Origin: Oleiagrimonas sp963817755
Lineage (GTDB): Bacteria; Pseudomonadota; Gammaproteobacteria; Xanthomonadales; Rhodanobacteraceae
Direction: 5' to 3'
Assembly (NCBI GenBank): GCA_963817755.1
Contig: CAWFPB010000002.1
Span: forward strand, 744,001-808,000
DNA: 64,000 nt
The notes beneath the pieces are model-generated. The model made no database searches. It was given only the letters and a program-made list of their open reading frames with translations, and was not told the DNA's origin. The position numbers and the translations under genes were made by a program. Below, one piece after another: positions 54,986 through 64,000 of the stretch (its first letter is position 1; each line of letters opens with the position of its first letter).

Positions 54986-55199
54986 AAGGAATGTGTCGTA
55001 ATCCCCCGAATATGGTAGGAATCTACCGCAAATTCGGTCGTATGGGCAGCCCGTATGGCTATATCTTTGTGCCGAAGGGCGTACCGTGTCGCGTTTCCGG
55101 GCACCGATCGGGTAGCCGATCGTCTCGCCGGGGCGTGAAACCGTACCTACACGCTATCATTCCCGAGCCTGCATCGGGTGGAACAAGGGGACCAGCCTG

Positions 55200-56051
55200 T
55201 TGATCAGCATCATTCTCCCAGCCAAGAACGAAGCAGCGGCCCTGGCCGGCCTGTTGCCGCGGCTTCGCGAGCTGCATCCTGAGGCCCAGATCATCGTCGT
55301 CGACGATGGATCCACCGACACGACCCCGGCCCTGTGCGAGCAGCACCAGGTGCGCTGCCTGTCCTCGCCGTACTCGATGGGCAACGGCGCCGCCATCAAG
55401 CGCGGCGCACGCGAGGCGACCGGCGACCTATTGGTGTTCATGGATGCCGACGGCCAGCACGATCCGGTCGACGTGGAACGCATGCTGGCCAAGCTCGAGG
55501 AAGGCTACGACATGGTCGTGGGCGCACGCGACTGGGAAGGGCAGGCCGGCGTCGGACGTGGCCTGGCCAACACCTTCTACAACCGCCTGGCCAGCCTGAT
55601 GACCGGGCACCGGGTGGCCGACCTGACCTCCGGCTTCCGCGCCGTGCGCGCGGACAAGTTCCGCCAATTCCTGTACTTGCTGCCCAACGGTTTCAGCTAC
55701 CCCACCACCAGCACCATGGCCTTCTTCCGCAGCGCCTATGCCGTGGCCTACCTGCCGATCAAGGTGGCCCAGCGCGACGGCACCGAAAGCCACATCCGGC
55801 CCCTGCGCGACGGCCTGCGCTTCTTGCTGATCATCTTCAAGATCGCCACGCTGTTCTCGCCGCTGAAGCTGTTCGCGCCGACCAGCGCCACGTTCTTCGT
55901 GCTGGGCTGCCTCAACTACGCGCACACCTTCCTGACCGAAGGGCGCCTGACCAACATGAGCACGCTGTTGTGGAGTGCCGCGGTGATCGTGTTCCTGATC
56001 GGGCTGGTGTCCGAGCAGATCACGGCATTGATGTATCGACAGGGTTCATGA
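55200..56051 (+). CDS. GT2 glycosyltransferase of the dolichyl/undecaprenyl-phosphate sugar synthase type
   Basis: A 283-residue protein from TTG 55200 with AAGGGG about 10 bases upstream (no ATG is usable). GT-A fold with IIVVDDGSTDTTPAL, MGNGAAIKRGAREATGD and VFMDADGQHDPVDVERML (DxD), then LTSGFRAVRADKFRQFL, ending in two membrane helices (about 220-240 and 255-275). Such enzymes charge a polyprenyl-phosphate with a sugar for use on the periplasmic side. First gene of the polysaccharide cluster. Confidence 0.85.
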   Translation: MISIILPAKNEAAALAGLLPRLRELHPEAQIIVVDDGSTDTTPALCEQHQVRCLSSPYSMGNGAAIKRGAREATGDLLVFMDADGQHDPVDVERMLAKLEEGYDMVVGARDWEGQAGVGRGLANTFYNRLASLMTGHRVADLTSGFRAVRADKFRQFLYLLPNGFSYPTTSTMAFFRSAYAVAYLPIKVAQRDGTESHIRPLRDGLRFLLIIFKIATLFSPLKLFAPTSATFFVLGCLNYAHTFLTEGRLTNMSTLLWSAAVIVFLIGLVSEQITALMYRQGS

Positions 56052-56055
56052 TCCG

Positions 56056-57234
56056 GTGCGTCCGCGCGTGCTCCTGGTGACTAGGAATCTGCCTCCGTTG
56101 ACCGGCGGCATGGAGCGGTTGAACTGGCACATGGCCAGGACGCTTTCCGAAACCGTGGATGTCCGGATCATCGGTCCCCGGGGTGCGGCTGCGCATGCCC
56201 CGGATGGCGTTTCCGTGCGGGAAGTGCCCTTGCGTCCGTTGTGGCGATTCTTGTCCGGTTCGCTATGGCGCGCCCTGCGCGAGGCCAGGCGCTGGAAGCC
56301 CGATGTCGTGCTCGCCGGGAGCGGCCTGACGGCACCGGCTGCGTGGGTGGCGGCCAGGGCAACCCGGGCGCGCGCGGCGGCCTATGTCCATGGGCTCGAC
56401 CTGACGGTCTCGCACCCGCTGTATCGCCTCGCCTGGCTTCCTGCCCTGCGACGCATGGATGGCGTTTTCGCCAACAGCCGATCCACCGCGACACTGGCCG
56501 AGAACATCGGCGTGGCAGCAGATCGCGTCAGCGTGGTGCATCCGGGTGTCGAAATGCCCGCGGTCCAGGGCGATGCCCACGGAATAGCTGCGTTTCGCCA
56601 GCAACACGACCTCGGAGAGGGAGCGCTGTTGCTCTCGGTCGGCCGCCTGAGCCGGCGCAAGGGGTTGCTCGAGTTCGTCACCGGCGCCATGCCGCGGATC
56701 GTCGAGGCATGCCCGGACGCCCTGCTGGTGATCGTGGGCGACACACCGAACGATGCGTTGCTGGCCAGCGCCCAGTCGCCGCAGAGCATCCGTGCCGCGG
56801 CCGAGCGCGCCGGTGTCGCCGGACACGTCCGCTTTCTCGGTTCGCTCACGGATGCACAGCTGGAGCAGGCCTACCGGGCCGCCCGCGTGCACGTGTTCCC
56901 GATCCGTGACATTCCCGGGGATCCGGAGGGTTTCGGCATGGTCGCGGTGGAGGCGGCCGCGCACGGCCTGCCGACCGTGGCCTTTGCCAGCGGCGGGGTG
57001 GTCGACGCCGTGGAAGAAGGCGTCTCCGGGCATCTGGTGGCCGCCGGGGAATACGCGGCCTTTGCCGATCGCGTGCTGAGCATCCTGGACGATGCAGGGG
57101 GGTGCATGCGTGAGCGCTGCGTCGGATTTGCCTCGCGCTTCGCCTGGCCCGCGTTCGGCGAACAGATGCTGCATGGCCTGCGCCGGGTCATTGCCAGGAC
57201 CGGGCATGGAGAAAGGCCACCACATGACGCATGA
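56056..57234 (+). CDS. GT4 glycosyltransferase
   Basis: A 392-residue GT-B enzyme from GTG 56056, 4 bases after the preceding stop. N-terminal TRNLPPLTGGMERLNWHMAR (donor-side glycine loop), VHGLDLTVSHPLYR, SVGRLSRRKGLLEFV, and the C-terminal E-x7-E motif in PEGFGMVAVEAAAHGLP. Retaining family; sugar unknown. It overlaps the methyltransferase gene by 11 bases. Confidence 0.88.
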   Translation: MRPRVLLVTRNLPPLTGGMERLNWHMARTLSETVDVRIIGPRGAAAHAPDGVSVREVPLRPLWRFLSGSLWRALREARRWKPDVVLAGSGLTAPAAWVAARATRARAAAYVHGLDLTVSHPLYRLAWLPALRRMDGVFANSRSTATLAENIGVAADRVSVVHPGVEMPAVQGDAHGIAAFRQQHDLGEGALLLSVGRLSRRKGLLEFVTGAMPRIVEACPDALLVIVGDTPNDALLASAQSPQSIRAAAERAGVAGHVRFLGSLTDAQLEQAYRAARVHVFPIRDIPGDPEGFGMVAVEAAAHGLPTVAFASGGVVDAVEEGVSGHLVAAGEYAAFADRVLSILDDAGGCMRERCVGFASRFAWPAFGEQMLHGLRRVIARTGHGERPPHDA

Positions 57235-57950
57235 TCGCCAGCCCCACGCCGTGCTCGACCTGCCATCGCGTCGCTGGAAGGGCCTGAAGATCGAGCGCCT
57301 GCTCCACCTGGAAAAGCGTCCCCGCCCGATCCGCCTGCTGGAGATCGGCACCGGCTCCGGCGGCATCGCCCACTACTTTGCCACGCATCCGCAGCTCGAT
57401 TGCGAGGTGCACGCGGTCGACGTGGTCGACAACCGGCAGGTGACCGACGGCTACCATTTCCGCCTGGTCACCGACACCCACCTGCCCTACGAGAACGATG
57501 CGTTCGATGTCGTGCTCACCAACCACGTGATCGAGCACGTCGGCGACGAGATGGCCCAGCTCGACCACCTGCGCGAGGTGCACCGCGTGATGGCGCCGTC
57601 AGGCGTCGGCTACCTGGCGGTCCCGAACCGCTGGATGCTGGTCGAGCCCCATTTCCGCCTGGCGTTCCTCAGCTGGTGGCCGCATGCCTGGCGCACCCCG
57701 TACCTGCGACTGATGCGAAAGGGCGACCACTACGACTGCGAGCCGCTGCAGATGAGGCAGCTCGAGCGCATGCTGGCAGCACGCCGGGTTTGCCTACCGC
57801 AACCTGTGTATCGAGGCCTGGCGGGCGACCTTCCAGATCGAGCGGCCGGATACGACCGCGAATCGACTGCTGCAGGTCACGCCCGATAGCTTCCTCAGCC
57901 CACTCAAGCGCATCATTCCGACGTTGATCTATCGCATTGAACCGAAATGA
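57224..57950 (+). pseudogene. SAM-dependent methyltransferase (class I), frame broken near 57780
   Basis: ATG 57224 starts a 241-residue protein: LLEIGTGSGGIAHYF (SAM motif I), VHAVDVVDNRQ, VVLTNHVIEHVGDEMAQLDH, then LREVHRVMAPSGVGYLAVPN. Near 57780 one extra base (ggcagcacg) shifts the frame; without it the end reads MLAHAGFAYRNLCIEAWRAT to a stop at 57950. As written, it ends at 57889 in a changed tail, so the core may still work. It probably methylates a sugar or lipid intermediate of the glycan. Overlaps the next gene by ATGA. Confidence 0.82.
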
Positions 57951-59001
57951 CGATGAATGCCAGTCCTGAACCGGCTGTCTGGTTTCCCACGGTTCGCGCG
58001 GGTTCGGGCACCGATGTGTTCACCATACGGCTGGCTGCTGAGCTGCGCGCCCGGGGCCTACGTACCGAAATCACCTGGCTCCCGCTGCGGGCCGAGTTTG
58101 CGCCTTGGAGTGTGTCCAGGCCGAAGCCGCCAGCATGGGCGAACATCGTTCATATCAATCCTGGCTGCATCCGCGGTTCCTGCCTGATGGTCTCCCTGTC
58201 ATCGCGACTCTGCACCATTCCATGCACCATCCGGAAGTGGAAATCTATAAAAGTCGTGCACGCGCCCTGTACCACAAATACTGGATCAAGCCGGCCGAGC
58301 GCCGGACCTTGCAGCGGGCGCATCATGTGGTCGCGGTCAGTCGTTTTGCGGCAGACACGAGCCGGGAGAATGTGCTTGATCGTTCGATCCAAGTCATCCA
58401 GACAGGTGTGGACACCATGCATTTCCGCCCACCGGATCGACGTGATGTGCATGAACCCTTCCGCTTGCTGTACGTCGGCAAATGGAGCCCTTTGAAGGGG
58501 GTCGGCATGCTCGCGCCGATCATGCGCGAGCTGGGGCAAGGGTTCGAGCTCCAGTACACCGGAGGTGCTAACGCCCAGAAAGATCGACCGGGCATGCCCT
58601 CCAATATGCGAGACATCGGGCGATTGGGCGGGAGTGATGCAGTGATCGCCGCCATGCAGGATGCTGATGCATTCCTGTTTCCGTCACGAAGCGAGGGGTT
58701 GCCGCTCTCGGTACTGGAAGCAATGGCCTGCGGTTTGCCTGTCGTGGCTGCGCGCGGATCGTCCCTGGGGGAAGTAGTCGATGACGGCGTGACGGGAATC
58801 CTTTGCGACAAGGACAGTGCGAGCGAGTTCGCCGGCGCAGTGCAGCGATTGGCCGGGCATCCGATGGTCAGGAACCGCATGGGTGATGAATCGCGCAGGC
58901 GTGCAGTCGCAAGCCATTCTCTCGAGAACATGGTCACCGATTGGGTTGATTGTTATCAATCGGTGATTCTTCAGCACGCTGAAGATGCCACGCAAAAGTA
59001 G
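57947..59001 (+). pseudogene. GT4 glycosyltransferase, frame broken near 58158
   Basis: The first frame (ATG 57947) gives PAVWFPTVRAGSGTDVFTIR up to ANIVHIN; the second resumes at SWLHPRFLPDGLPVIATLHH and runs to 59001. A single missing T in AATCC at 58157-58161 would join them (VHINSWLHPRF) to 351 residues. Conserved parts: VVAVSRFAADTS, LLYVGKWSPLKGVGML, and the E-x7-E region SRSEGLPLSVLEAMACGLP. Retaining GT-B enzyme, sugar unknown. GC is lower than in the preceding gene. Confidence 0.85.
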
Positions 59002-59089
59002 CGCTTATCAAGAATGCGAAGTCCATGCGTCATCCTGCGAACTGCAGGGCGCAGATAATGCCAACTGCGATGCATCTGTTCTATTGATG

Positions 59090-60133
59090 TCATGCACTCA
59101 GGCCCAACTTGCGTAGAGTGGCAAATGCTTTTGATGCGTAATCCAGTTTGCACACGGAAAGAATACGCAGGTCGATGGCTGTCGCAAGGTGTTTTCCGAG
59201 ATGCTCCCGGAGAGACGAAGATCGGAACACATTCCACATGGCACTGCCTAAGGGAGCTGCACGTATGCAGGCGCGGACCCATTCCGATGCGATGATCTTC
59301 CGGGCTTCGGCATCGTCGAAGTGGCCAAGTAGTTTCATCAGCCAGGTTTCGATGTTTTTGAGTTGGCCGATGCTTCGTATGGAGCGGGGAGCATGAATGA
59401 GATTGTGGATTTCCTGTTCCATTTCGGTCGGGTGGATGCCCTGGGCGTGCAATGCCTCCAAGCGTATTCGCCCGGCAACCACTTCCACTTCGTCTCGCCT
59501 GGATTGCGTAATCTGTGCATGATGCTGCCGATACCGCAGCAGTGCTTCGGGTACATTTGCGGCCCTGAATTCGCCGCATGCCCGGGCCCATAGATCGTAA
59601 TCCTCGGCGTGCCGGTACTCATGGCGATAGTGGAACTTCTCGAAGACTTCGCGTCTTGCCATGACTGTTGGATGGCAGAACGGGTTCTGGAACAGCAGGG
59701 CTGCTCGCACGCTCTGTTCGCTGTGGGGGCGGCGCACCGTACGTGCCAGTCCCTGGCCGAACTCGATGTACCAGCTCCCGCATAGATCGAGACCTGATGC
59801 ACGGAGAAATCCGAGTTGGCGGGAGAGGCGTCGAGGGTGACAGATATCGTCAGCATCCATGCGCGCAATGAATGATCCACGGGCTGCATCGATGCCCTTG
59901 TTCAGGCAGTGCACGATGCCTTGGTTCGAGGCGTTGCGCAGCATGATGATCCGTGGGTCGTGCTTCGCTGCGCGTTCCACGATGTCGGTGCCGGAATCGG
60001 TTGATCCGTCGTCTACAGCAATGATCTCGTAGTCGCGGAAATCCTGTCGCAGCAGACTCTCCAATGCTTGTCCTATCCATGCCTCCGCATTTAGGAAGGG
60101 CATGATGACCGAGATGGTCGGCATTGCTGTCAT
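59090..60133 (-). CDS. GT2 family glycosyltransferase
   Basis: A 347-residue inverting GT-A enzyme: ISVIMPFLNAEAWIGQALES, IIAVDDGSTDSGTDIVE, GSFIARMDADDICHPRRL (DxD), then HAEDYDLWAR as ED motif. The last 130 residues are helical and not conserved. Transcribed opposite to the preceding genes, in a lower-GC block (59.0-62.7 kb) that looks recently acquired. Sugar unknown. Confidence 0.88.
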   Translation of the reverse strand: MTAMPTISVIMPFLNAEAWIGQALESLLRQDFRDYEIIAVDDGSTDSGTDIVERAAKHDPRIIMLRNASNQGIVHCLNKGIDAARGSFIARMDADDICHPRRLSRQLGFLRASGLDLCGSWYIEFGQGLARTVRRPHSEQSVRAALLFQNPFCHPTVMARREVFEKFHYRHEYRHAEDYDLWARACGEFRAANVPEALLRYRQHHAQITQSRRDEVEVVAGRIRLEALHAQGIHPTEMEQEIHNLIHAPRSIRSIGQLKNIETWLMKLLGHFDDAEARKIIASEWVRACIRAAPLGSAMWNVFRSSSLREHLGKHLATAIDLRILSVCKLDYASKAFATLRKLGLSA

Positions 60134-60155
60134 GACACTGATCGACCAGTTGCAG

Positions 60156-60938
60156 TCATGCGTTTCGTGAGACCAGGGTCAGTTCGGCGCTGGTTGCACG
60201 CAGACTGAATTTGCGGGTGACATCTTCGAACAGTGACGTACAGCCCGGTCGTAGGTCTTCATGGAGTTCGATAACAATGTTGTCCACAAGATCGATCCAG
60301 GAATCAGCATCACCCAGTACTTCCTGCTCTGCACCTTCGATGTCCATTTTTAGCAGAGAAACACGGGTTTCTCCATGCTGATGGAGCAGTGTACGAACAC
60401 GGTATCCGGTTACAGTCTGTTGATTGTTGAATTGTGCCCGATCCACCTGGAATGCCCAGTCTTCAACGTCACGGGCGCGGATGGTCAAGGGTTCATCCCG
60501 ATGCCAAAGTGCTCCCTGAATGCAATGGATCCGTTCGTACCCCCGAGTGTTGGCACAGAGCAGCTCGTAGTTTTTCGAATCGGGCTCGAGCGAATAGATC
60601 GCAGCGTTCGGATGCTGTGTGGCGATATAAACACTGGTCAGCCCGATGTTGGCGCCGGCATCCACGACGATGGAGAGATCTCCGGCGCTCTCGCTAATGA
60701 TCGCATACTCTTCCTCAATGAAAACCTGTCGAAAGACTTCAAGGTCGCTGGAGTTGAGCCGCACATATAGTGGGTGTTTCGACCATCGCCCATGAACACG
60801 CACGAGTTTTTTTCTTCCGGTTAGAAATGCATAACCCGCATACAGGAAACCGATGGGCCCGAAAATGCGCATATAAAGTGCGAGTGCGCGGAAAGCATGT
60901 CGAGGTTTGCGAAAAGGCTTGGAGTCCATCTGAATCAA
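60156..60938 (-). CDS. FkbM-family methyltransferase
   Basis: About 260 residues with VVDAGANIGLTSVYIATQHP (SAM site), EPDSKNYELLCANTR, LLKMDIEGAEQEVLGDADSW, the FkbM pattern. Start at ATG 60938; ATG 60929 is an alternative. FkbM proteins O-methylate sugars or small molecules, and here it probably decorates the glycan. It lies 34 bases after the flippase gene on the same strand. Confidence 0.87.
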   Translation of the reverse strand: MIQMDSKPFRKPRHAFRALALYMRIFGPIGFLYAGYAFLTGRKKLVRVHGRWSKHPLYVRLNSSDLEVFRQVFIEEEYAIISESAGDLSIVVDAGANIGLTSVYIATQHPNAAIYSLEPDSKNYELLCANTRGYERIHCIQGALWHRDEPLTIRARDVEDWAFQVDRAQFNNQQTVTGYRVRTLLHQHGETRVSLLKMDIEGAEQEVLGDADSWIDLVDNIVIELHEDLRPGCTSLFEDVTRKFSLRATSAELTLVSRNA

Positions 60939-60972
60939 TCGTTGCTCAAGGTCTGCAGGGTGCCATTAAATT

Positions 60973-62226
60973 TCATACAGGAACACTTCGAATCCGTAGT
61001 CGAGAGGCTGCATGGCGCACCATCAAGCATCCGGTGCAGGCCATCGCCCACTCCGAGGATGCAAGGGCCACAGTCATGCCGTTTATACCGTAATTCCGGG
61101 TTAATAGTATCGCTGCAAGTACCAGAACAAATAAGCCACATGCTTCGAAACCAACTCGCATCCATGGCTTTCCCATCGCCATGAGGATGTCCCCGGCGCA
61201 TATGCGAAACGCCATGCCGGGTATTGCCAGGCAAAGCATGCGAATCACTTGGTCGATACTTTGGTAACTAGCGCCGAAAATCCAGTTGAATGCAGGCGCC
61301 AGACACCAAAGTATGATGACCAGGAACAGGCTGTAGGCTCCAGCAGAACCAAATATCCATCGCAAGAGGCGACCCGTGTCTTGTAACGGATTGTCACTTT
61401 CACGGAACAGTCGCGGCAGGGCCGAGACCATCAATGCGATCACCGGCAGTGTGGTAGCCCCGATCACCCTCGCGCCAGCGGCATAAACGCCTGCTGCACC
61501 CAGTGGAAGCAACCTGGTGGCCAACGTCTTGTCCAGTTCCGCAGGGCCTGCCTGTGTGATGTTCAGAACGGCATATCCTGCCGCTTCTTGGAGTCGTGAC
61601 TTGTCGGCCAGTTGCCACGATCGCATCCGCGGCCAAGATGAAGGTAAGAGGGAGGCCCCCAACGCCAGCGACAAGATGGTTGCAAGAAAATAGCCAACTG
61701 CATACCCGGCCAATGGGTGTCCCCAATGAAGCATGTATATGGTCAAGGCGGCTACAAATCGCAGGAATAATGGGAAGACCTGCATCAGTTTCGCTTGGGC
61801 GACGTGGCCGAGGCCATGATGCTCTGAGGTCATCAGGCCAAAGAGCGGTTGCAGCAGTATCTCGGCAAGACCTATGGCCAGCAACGTGAACCAACTGATT
61901 CCGGCCGAAGGAAGCAGCCAAGTACTTGCGGCAAGAAAAATCAACAGCATGCTGCCGCCACAGACTAGAGTGGTCGGTATCGCGTAGGGCAGAACACGGG
62001 CACGTCTTTCCGGCTCCTTTGATACCTCCCCAAGCAATACCAAATGCGTGCCAAACGTGGAGAGGGTTCCCAGGATCATCGCCAATGCGGCTACACCAGC
62101 GAATGCGCCGAAAAGGTTTGCTCCGAGCATGCGCGCAACCACAAGAAGCGTGCCCGCTTGAACCGCCAGACGAAGCCCGAGTACGACGCTGGTACGTATG
62201 GTGGCGCGGGTGATAGGACCGGTCAT
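60973..62226 (-). CDS. Wzx-type polysaccharide flippase
   Basis: A 417-residue membrane protein with about 12 helices, from ATG 62226 (MTGPITRATIRTSVVLGLRL); TTG 62238 is possible. It resembles the MOP/PST flippase superfamily: VVARMLGANLFGAFAGVAAL near the start and a repeated two-bundle helix pattern. Such proteins move lipid-linked O-antigen units across the inner membrane. Low GC as expected for O-antigen-type genes. Identity of the subfamily is not certain. Confidence 0.8.
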   Translation of the reverse strand: MTGPITRATIRTSVVLGLRLAVQAGTLLVVARMLGANLFGAFAGVAALAMILGTLSTFGTHLVLLGEVSKEPERRARVLPYAIPTTLVCGGSMLLIFLAASTWLLPSAGISWFTLLAIGLAEILLQPLFGLMTSEHHGLGHVAQAKLMQVFPLFLRFVAALTIYMLHWGHPLAGYAVGYFLATILSLALGASLLPSSWPRMRSWQLADKSRLQEAAGYAVLNITQAGPAELDKTLATRLLPLGAAGVYAAGARVIGATTLPVIALMVSALPRLFRESDNPLQDTGRLLRWIFGSAGAYSLFLVIILWCLAPAFNWIFGASYQSIDQVIRMLCLAIPGMAFRICAGDILMAMGKPWMRVGFEACGLFVLVLAAILLTRNYGINGMTVALASSEWAMACTGCLMVRHAASRLRIRSVPV

Positions 62227-62452
62227 TAGATCGAGCAAGCTATCGACGGCGCGCTGCGCGTAATGGGTGTTTCGGGAGCTTCCCCAATGTTGTACGGAAG
62301 ATGGCGTTCATTCCATCGTAAATTTTTACATGGCTCTAGGCTCGCTTGGGTGGATTCGGCCTTGAGGTGCGAGCGAATTATCTGCTTCAGTAATCGCGAC
62401 GCACACGCCCGTGCATGCTGATTCTTCTCTACGCATATCATTCGTATGACTT

Positions 62453-63621
62453 CTAGCATTTCAATGAATCACAGACGGCGTGGGTAATGCGTTCAAGGTC
62501 AGCTTTCTCAAGACTTGGGGACAGGGGTAGGCTTACGGTGCATCTTCCCGTTTGCATGGCTTGCGGCCACTGTTCAGGTCGCCAACCGAAACGCTCTCGA
62601 TAGTATGAATGCTCAGGAATCGTCATGTAATGCACCCCGGTGCCGATTCCGCGCAGTTGCATGGCCTGAAGGAATGCATCGCGATCAATGCCGCATCGTG
62701 TCTTGTCGACCATGCATGGTGAAAAGGTGATAGGGCATGACGAGTGCCAGCTTCCGGCTCGGCGGGAAGCTCGACGGGTAGAGAGGCGAAAGCTTCCATG
62801 TACCGGTTCCAGATGTGTTCGCGGCGATGCAGGTTTTGTTCGATGCGGCCGAGCTGATGGATGCCCAGGGCCGCCTGGATATCCATCATGTTGTACTTGA
62901 AGCCGGCCTCGACGACTTGGTAGTGCTTGTAGCCGCTGTCGCTGAACCGGTGCCAGGCGTCCTTGCTCATGCCATGCAGTGCGAGCATGCGCGCGCGATC
63001 GATGCGGTCCTGGTCGCGCCCGATGATCATCCCGCCTTCGCCGGTGACCACGTTCTTGGTCGCGTAGAAGCTGAAGCAGCCGAAGTCGCCGAAGGTGCCG
63101 GCCTTGCGGCCGTGGTATTCGGTCTCGATGGCGTGCGCGCAGTCCTCGATCACGACCAGGTCATGCTTGCGCGCGATGGCCATGATGGCGTCCATGTCGC
63201 AGGGCCGGCCGGCGAAATGCACGGGCAGGATGGCGCGCGTGCGCGGCGTGATGGCGTCCTCGATCGCGGCCGGATCGATGTTCATCGTGCGCGGATCGAT
63301 GTCGGCCAGCACGGGTGTCAGGCCGGCGTGGATGATGGCGTTGATCGTGGCGCAGAAGGTCAGCGGCGTGGTGATGACCTCGCTGCCCGGCTCCAGGTCG
63401 GCCGCGATCATGCTCACGTGCAGCGCGGCGGTGCAGGAGTTGACCGCCGCGACCTGTTCCGGGCCGACGCCCTTGTAGGCGGCGAAATCGCGTTCGAAGC
63501 GCGCGACCCGCGGTCCCGTGCCCAGCCAGCCCGAGCGCAGGCAGGCTTCCACTTCGGCGATTTCCTCTTCGCCGATGTGCGGGGCGCCGAAGACGATGTA
63601 CGGCAGTGTTTCTTCTGGCAT
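62453..63621 (-). pseudogene. DegT/DnrJ/EryC1/StrS-family sugar aminotransferase, frame broken twice near 62710-62740
   Basis: The start at 63621 gives YIVFGAPHIGEEEIAEVEAC and SGWLGTGPRVARFERDFAAY, FCATINAIIHAGLTPVLADI, VIEDCAHAIETEYHGR and the Schiff-base Lys in FSFYATKNVVTGEGGM. At about 62740 the frame breaks (extra C in GCCCTATC) and again near 62713 (extra C in ATGCATGG); reading through gives RHAYHLFTMMVDKTRCGIDR and RGIGTGVHYMTIPEHSYYRE to the stop at 62453, 388 residues in all. It transfers an amino group to a keto-sugar nucleotide for an amino-deoxy sugar of the glycan. GC is higher upstream than downstream of the break, so the gene may be mosaic. Confidence 0.87.
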
Positions 63622-63638
63622 TTAGTGCATGTCCGATT

Positions 63639-64000
63639 TCAGTGCGGAGACCTGGAGGCAGTGTGGCTTGGCCTGCGGTTTTGTGGCGTTGAGGGTAGCT
63701 TGATTTTTGCAGCCAGTTGCGGTCCCAGCGAGCGGGCGAATGAAGCGGTCATGTGCTGGTCGTCGCGAAAGACCACTTGTCCGTCGCGCTCGGCCATGCA
63801 AATGCCATCAGGGCACACGGACGAAGTCATGTCGATGGTCGAGACGTTGGGAAAAGCCTTTGCCGCCTTGCGTCGCCACGCGTACACCCGGTCGAATTGC
63901 TGGTTGTGCGCGGCAAAAGTGCAGGAAGGATACTGGGAAAGCCACCGGTACAGGTCGCTGTGCGGAGCCAGGCAGTCCGGCCCGTTGAAGGGCAGGGACG
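63639..64000 (-). CDS. C-terminal part of an SGNH-type protein, probably acyltransferase-3 (OafA-like); runs off window
   Basis: The frame is open from the window edge to a stop at 63639, 120 residues visible. It includes AFPNVSTIDMTSSVCPDGIC, then VVFRDDQHMTASFARSLGPQ with the D-x-x-H dyad of the SGNH hydrolase domain found at the end of OafA/YrhL-type O-acyltransferases. Such enzymes acetylate O-antigen or other glycans. The membrane acyltransferase part is outside the window, so a stand-alone SGNH protein is possible. Confidence 0.75.
   Translation of the reverse strand, partial: SLPFNGPDCLAPHSDLYRWLSQYPSCTFAAHNQQFDRVYAWRRKAAKAFPNVSTIDMTSSVCPDGICMAERDGQVVFRDDQHMTASFARSLGPQLAAKIKLPSTPQNRRPSHTASRSPH

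Noticed and set aside
54986..55199. Possible sigma-54 promoter before pilB (CGGCAC ... TAGC on the - strand)
   Set aside because: The spacing between the GG and GC elements is 14, not the required 12.

Overview
The window is GC-rich proteobacterial chromosome and most resembles the Xanthomonadales, probably the Rhodanobacteraceae side (Rhodanobacter, Dyella or Frateuria-like). The grounds are the tamA-tamB pair, pilB-pilC-pilD-coaE, lgt-thyA-folA-mutT, a RegB/RegA two-component pair, many exported S9/M16 peptidases, and CDS of high GC with strong third-position bias. The genus is an inference. No rRNA, tRNA or CRISPR was found.

Layout. 1-5,941 (- strand): tamB (cut by the window edge), tamA, and a GH17-GT2 fusion for periplasmic beta-glucan. 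6.1-14.3 kb: an accessory island of visibly lower GC. It holds an orphan phage-type HTH protein, an HlyD/C39-ABC bacteriocin exporter, a double-glycine bacteriocin precursor, a candidate immunity membrane protein, then a second decayed module (truncated exporter, frameshifted second precursor, small membrane ORF) between two copies of a 40-bp repeat, and an IS30-type fragment. 14.3-33.3 kb: M16 protease, a small membrane protein, dps split by a 287-bp MITE-like element, hrpA split by a frameshift and a GGGAATG inverted repeat, relA, a TPR membrane protein, bioA, gspN, a hisN-like phosphatase, nudE, cysQ and mazG. 33.4-45.3 kb: an FtsX-type ABC exporter divergent from tesA, a BlaI/M56 sensor pair, an isoaspartyl peptidase, an aldo/keto reductase, RegA/RegB, a POT peptide transporter and dgkA. 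45.3-55 kb: an S9 peptidase, lgt-thyA-folA-mutT, and coaE-pilD-pilC-pilB for type IV pili. 55.2-64 kb: a surface-polysaccharide cluster (glycosyltransferases, two methyltransferases, a flippase, a DegT aminotransferase, an SGNH/acyltransferase end).

Function. Most of the window is envelope biology: outer-membrane assembly (TamA/B), lipoprotein and lysophospholipid handling (Lgt, TesA, FtsX ABC), pili, periplasmic glucan and O-antigen-like glycan synthesis. The rest is nucleotide hygiene (MutT, MazG, NudE, CysQ, ThyA, FolA) and stress response (RelA, Dps).

An important caveat: at least ten single-base frame breaks interrupt genes whose two halves are otherwise well conserved, often in short homopolymers. 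Many may be sequence errors rather than real mutations. I give such genes as one feature spanning both frames and state where the frame changes.
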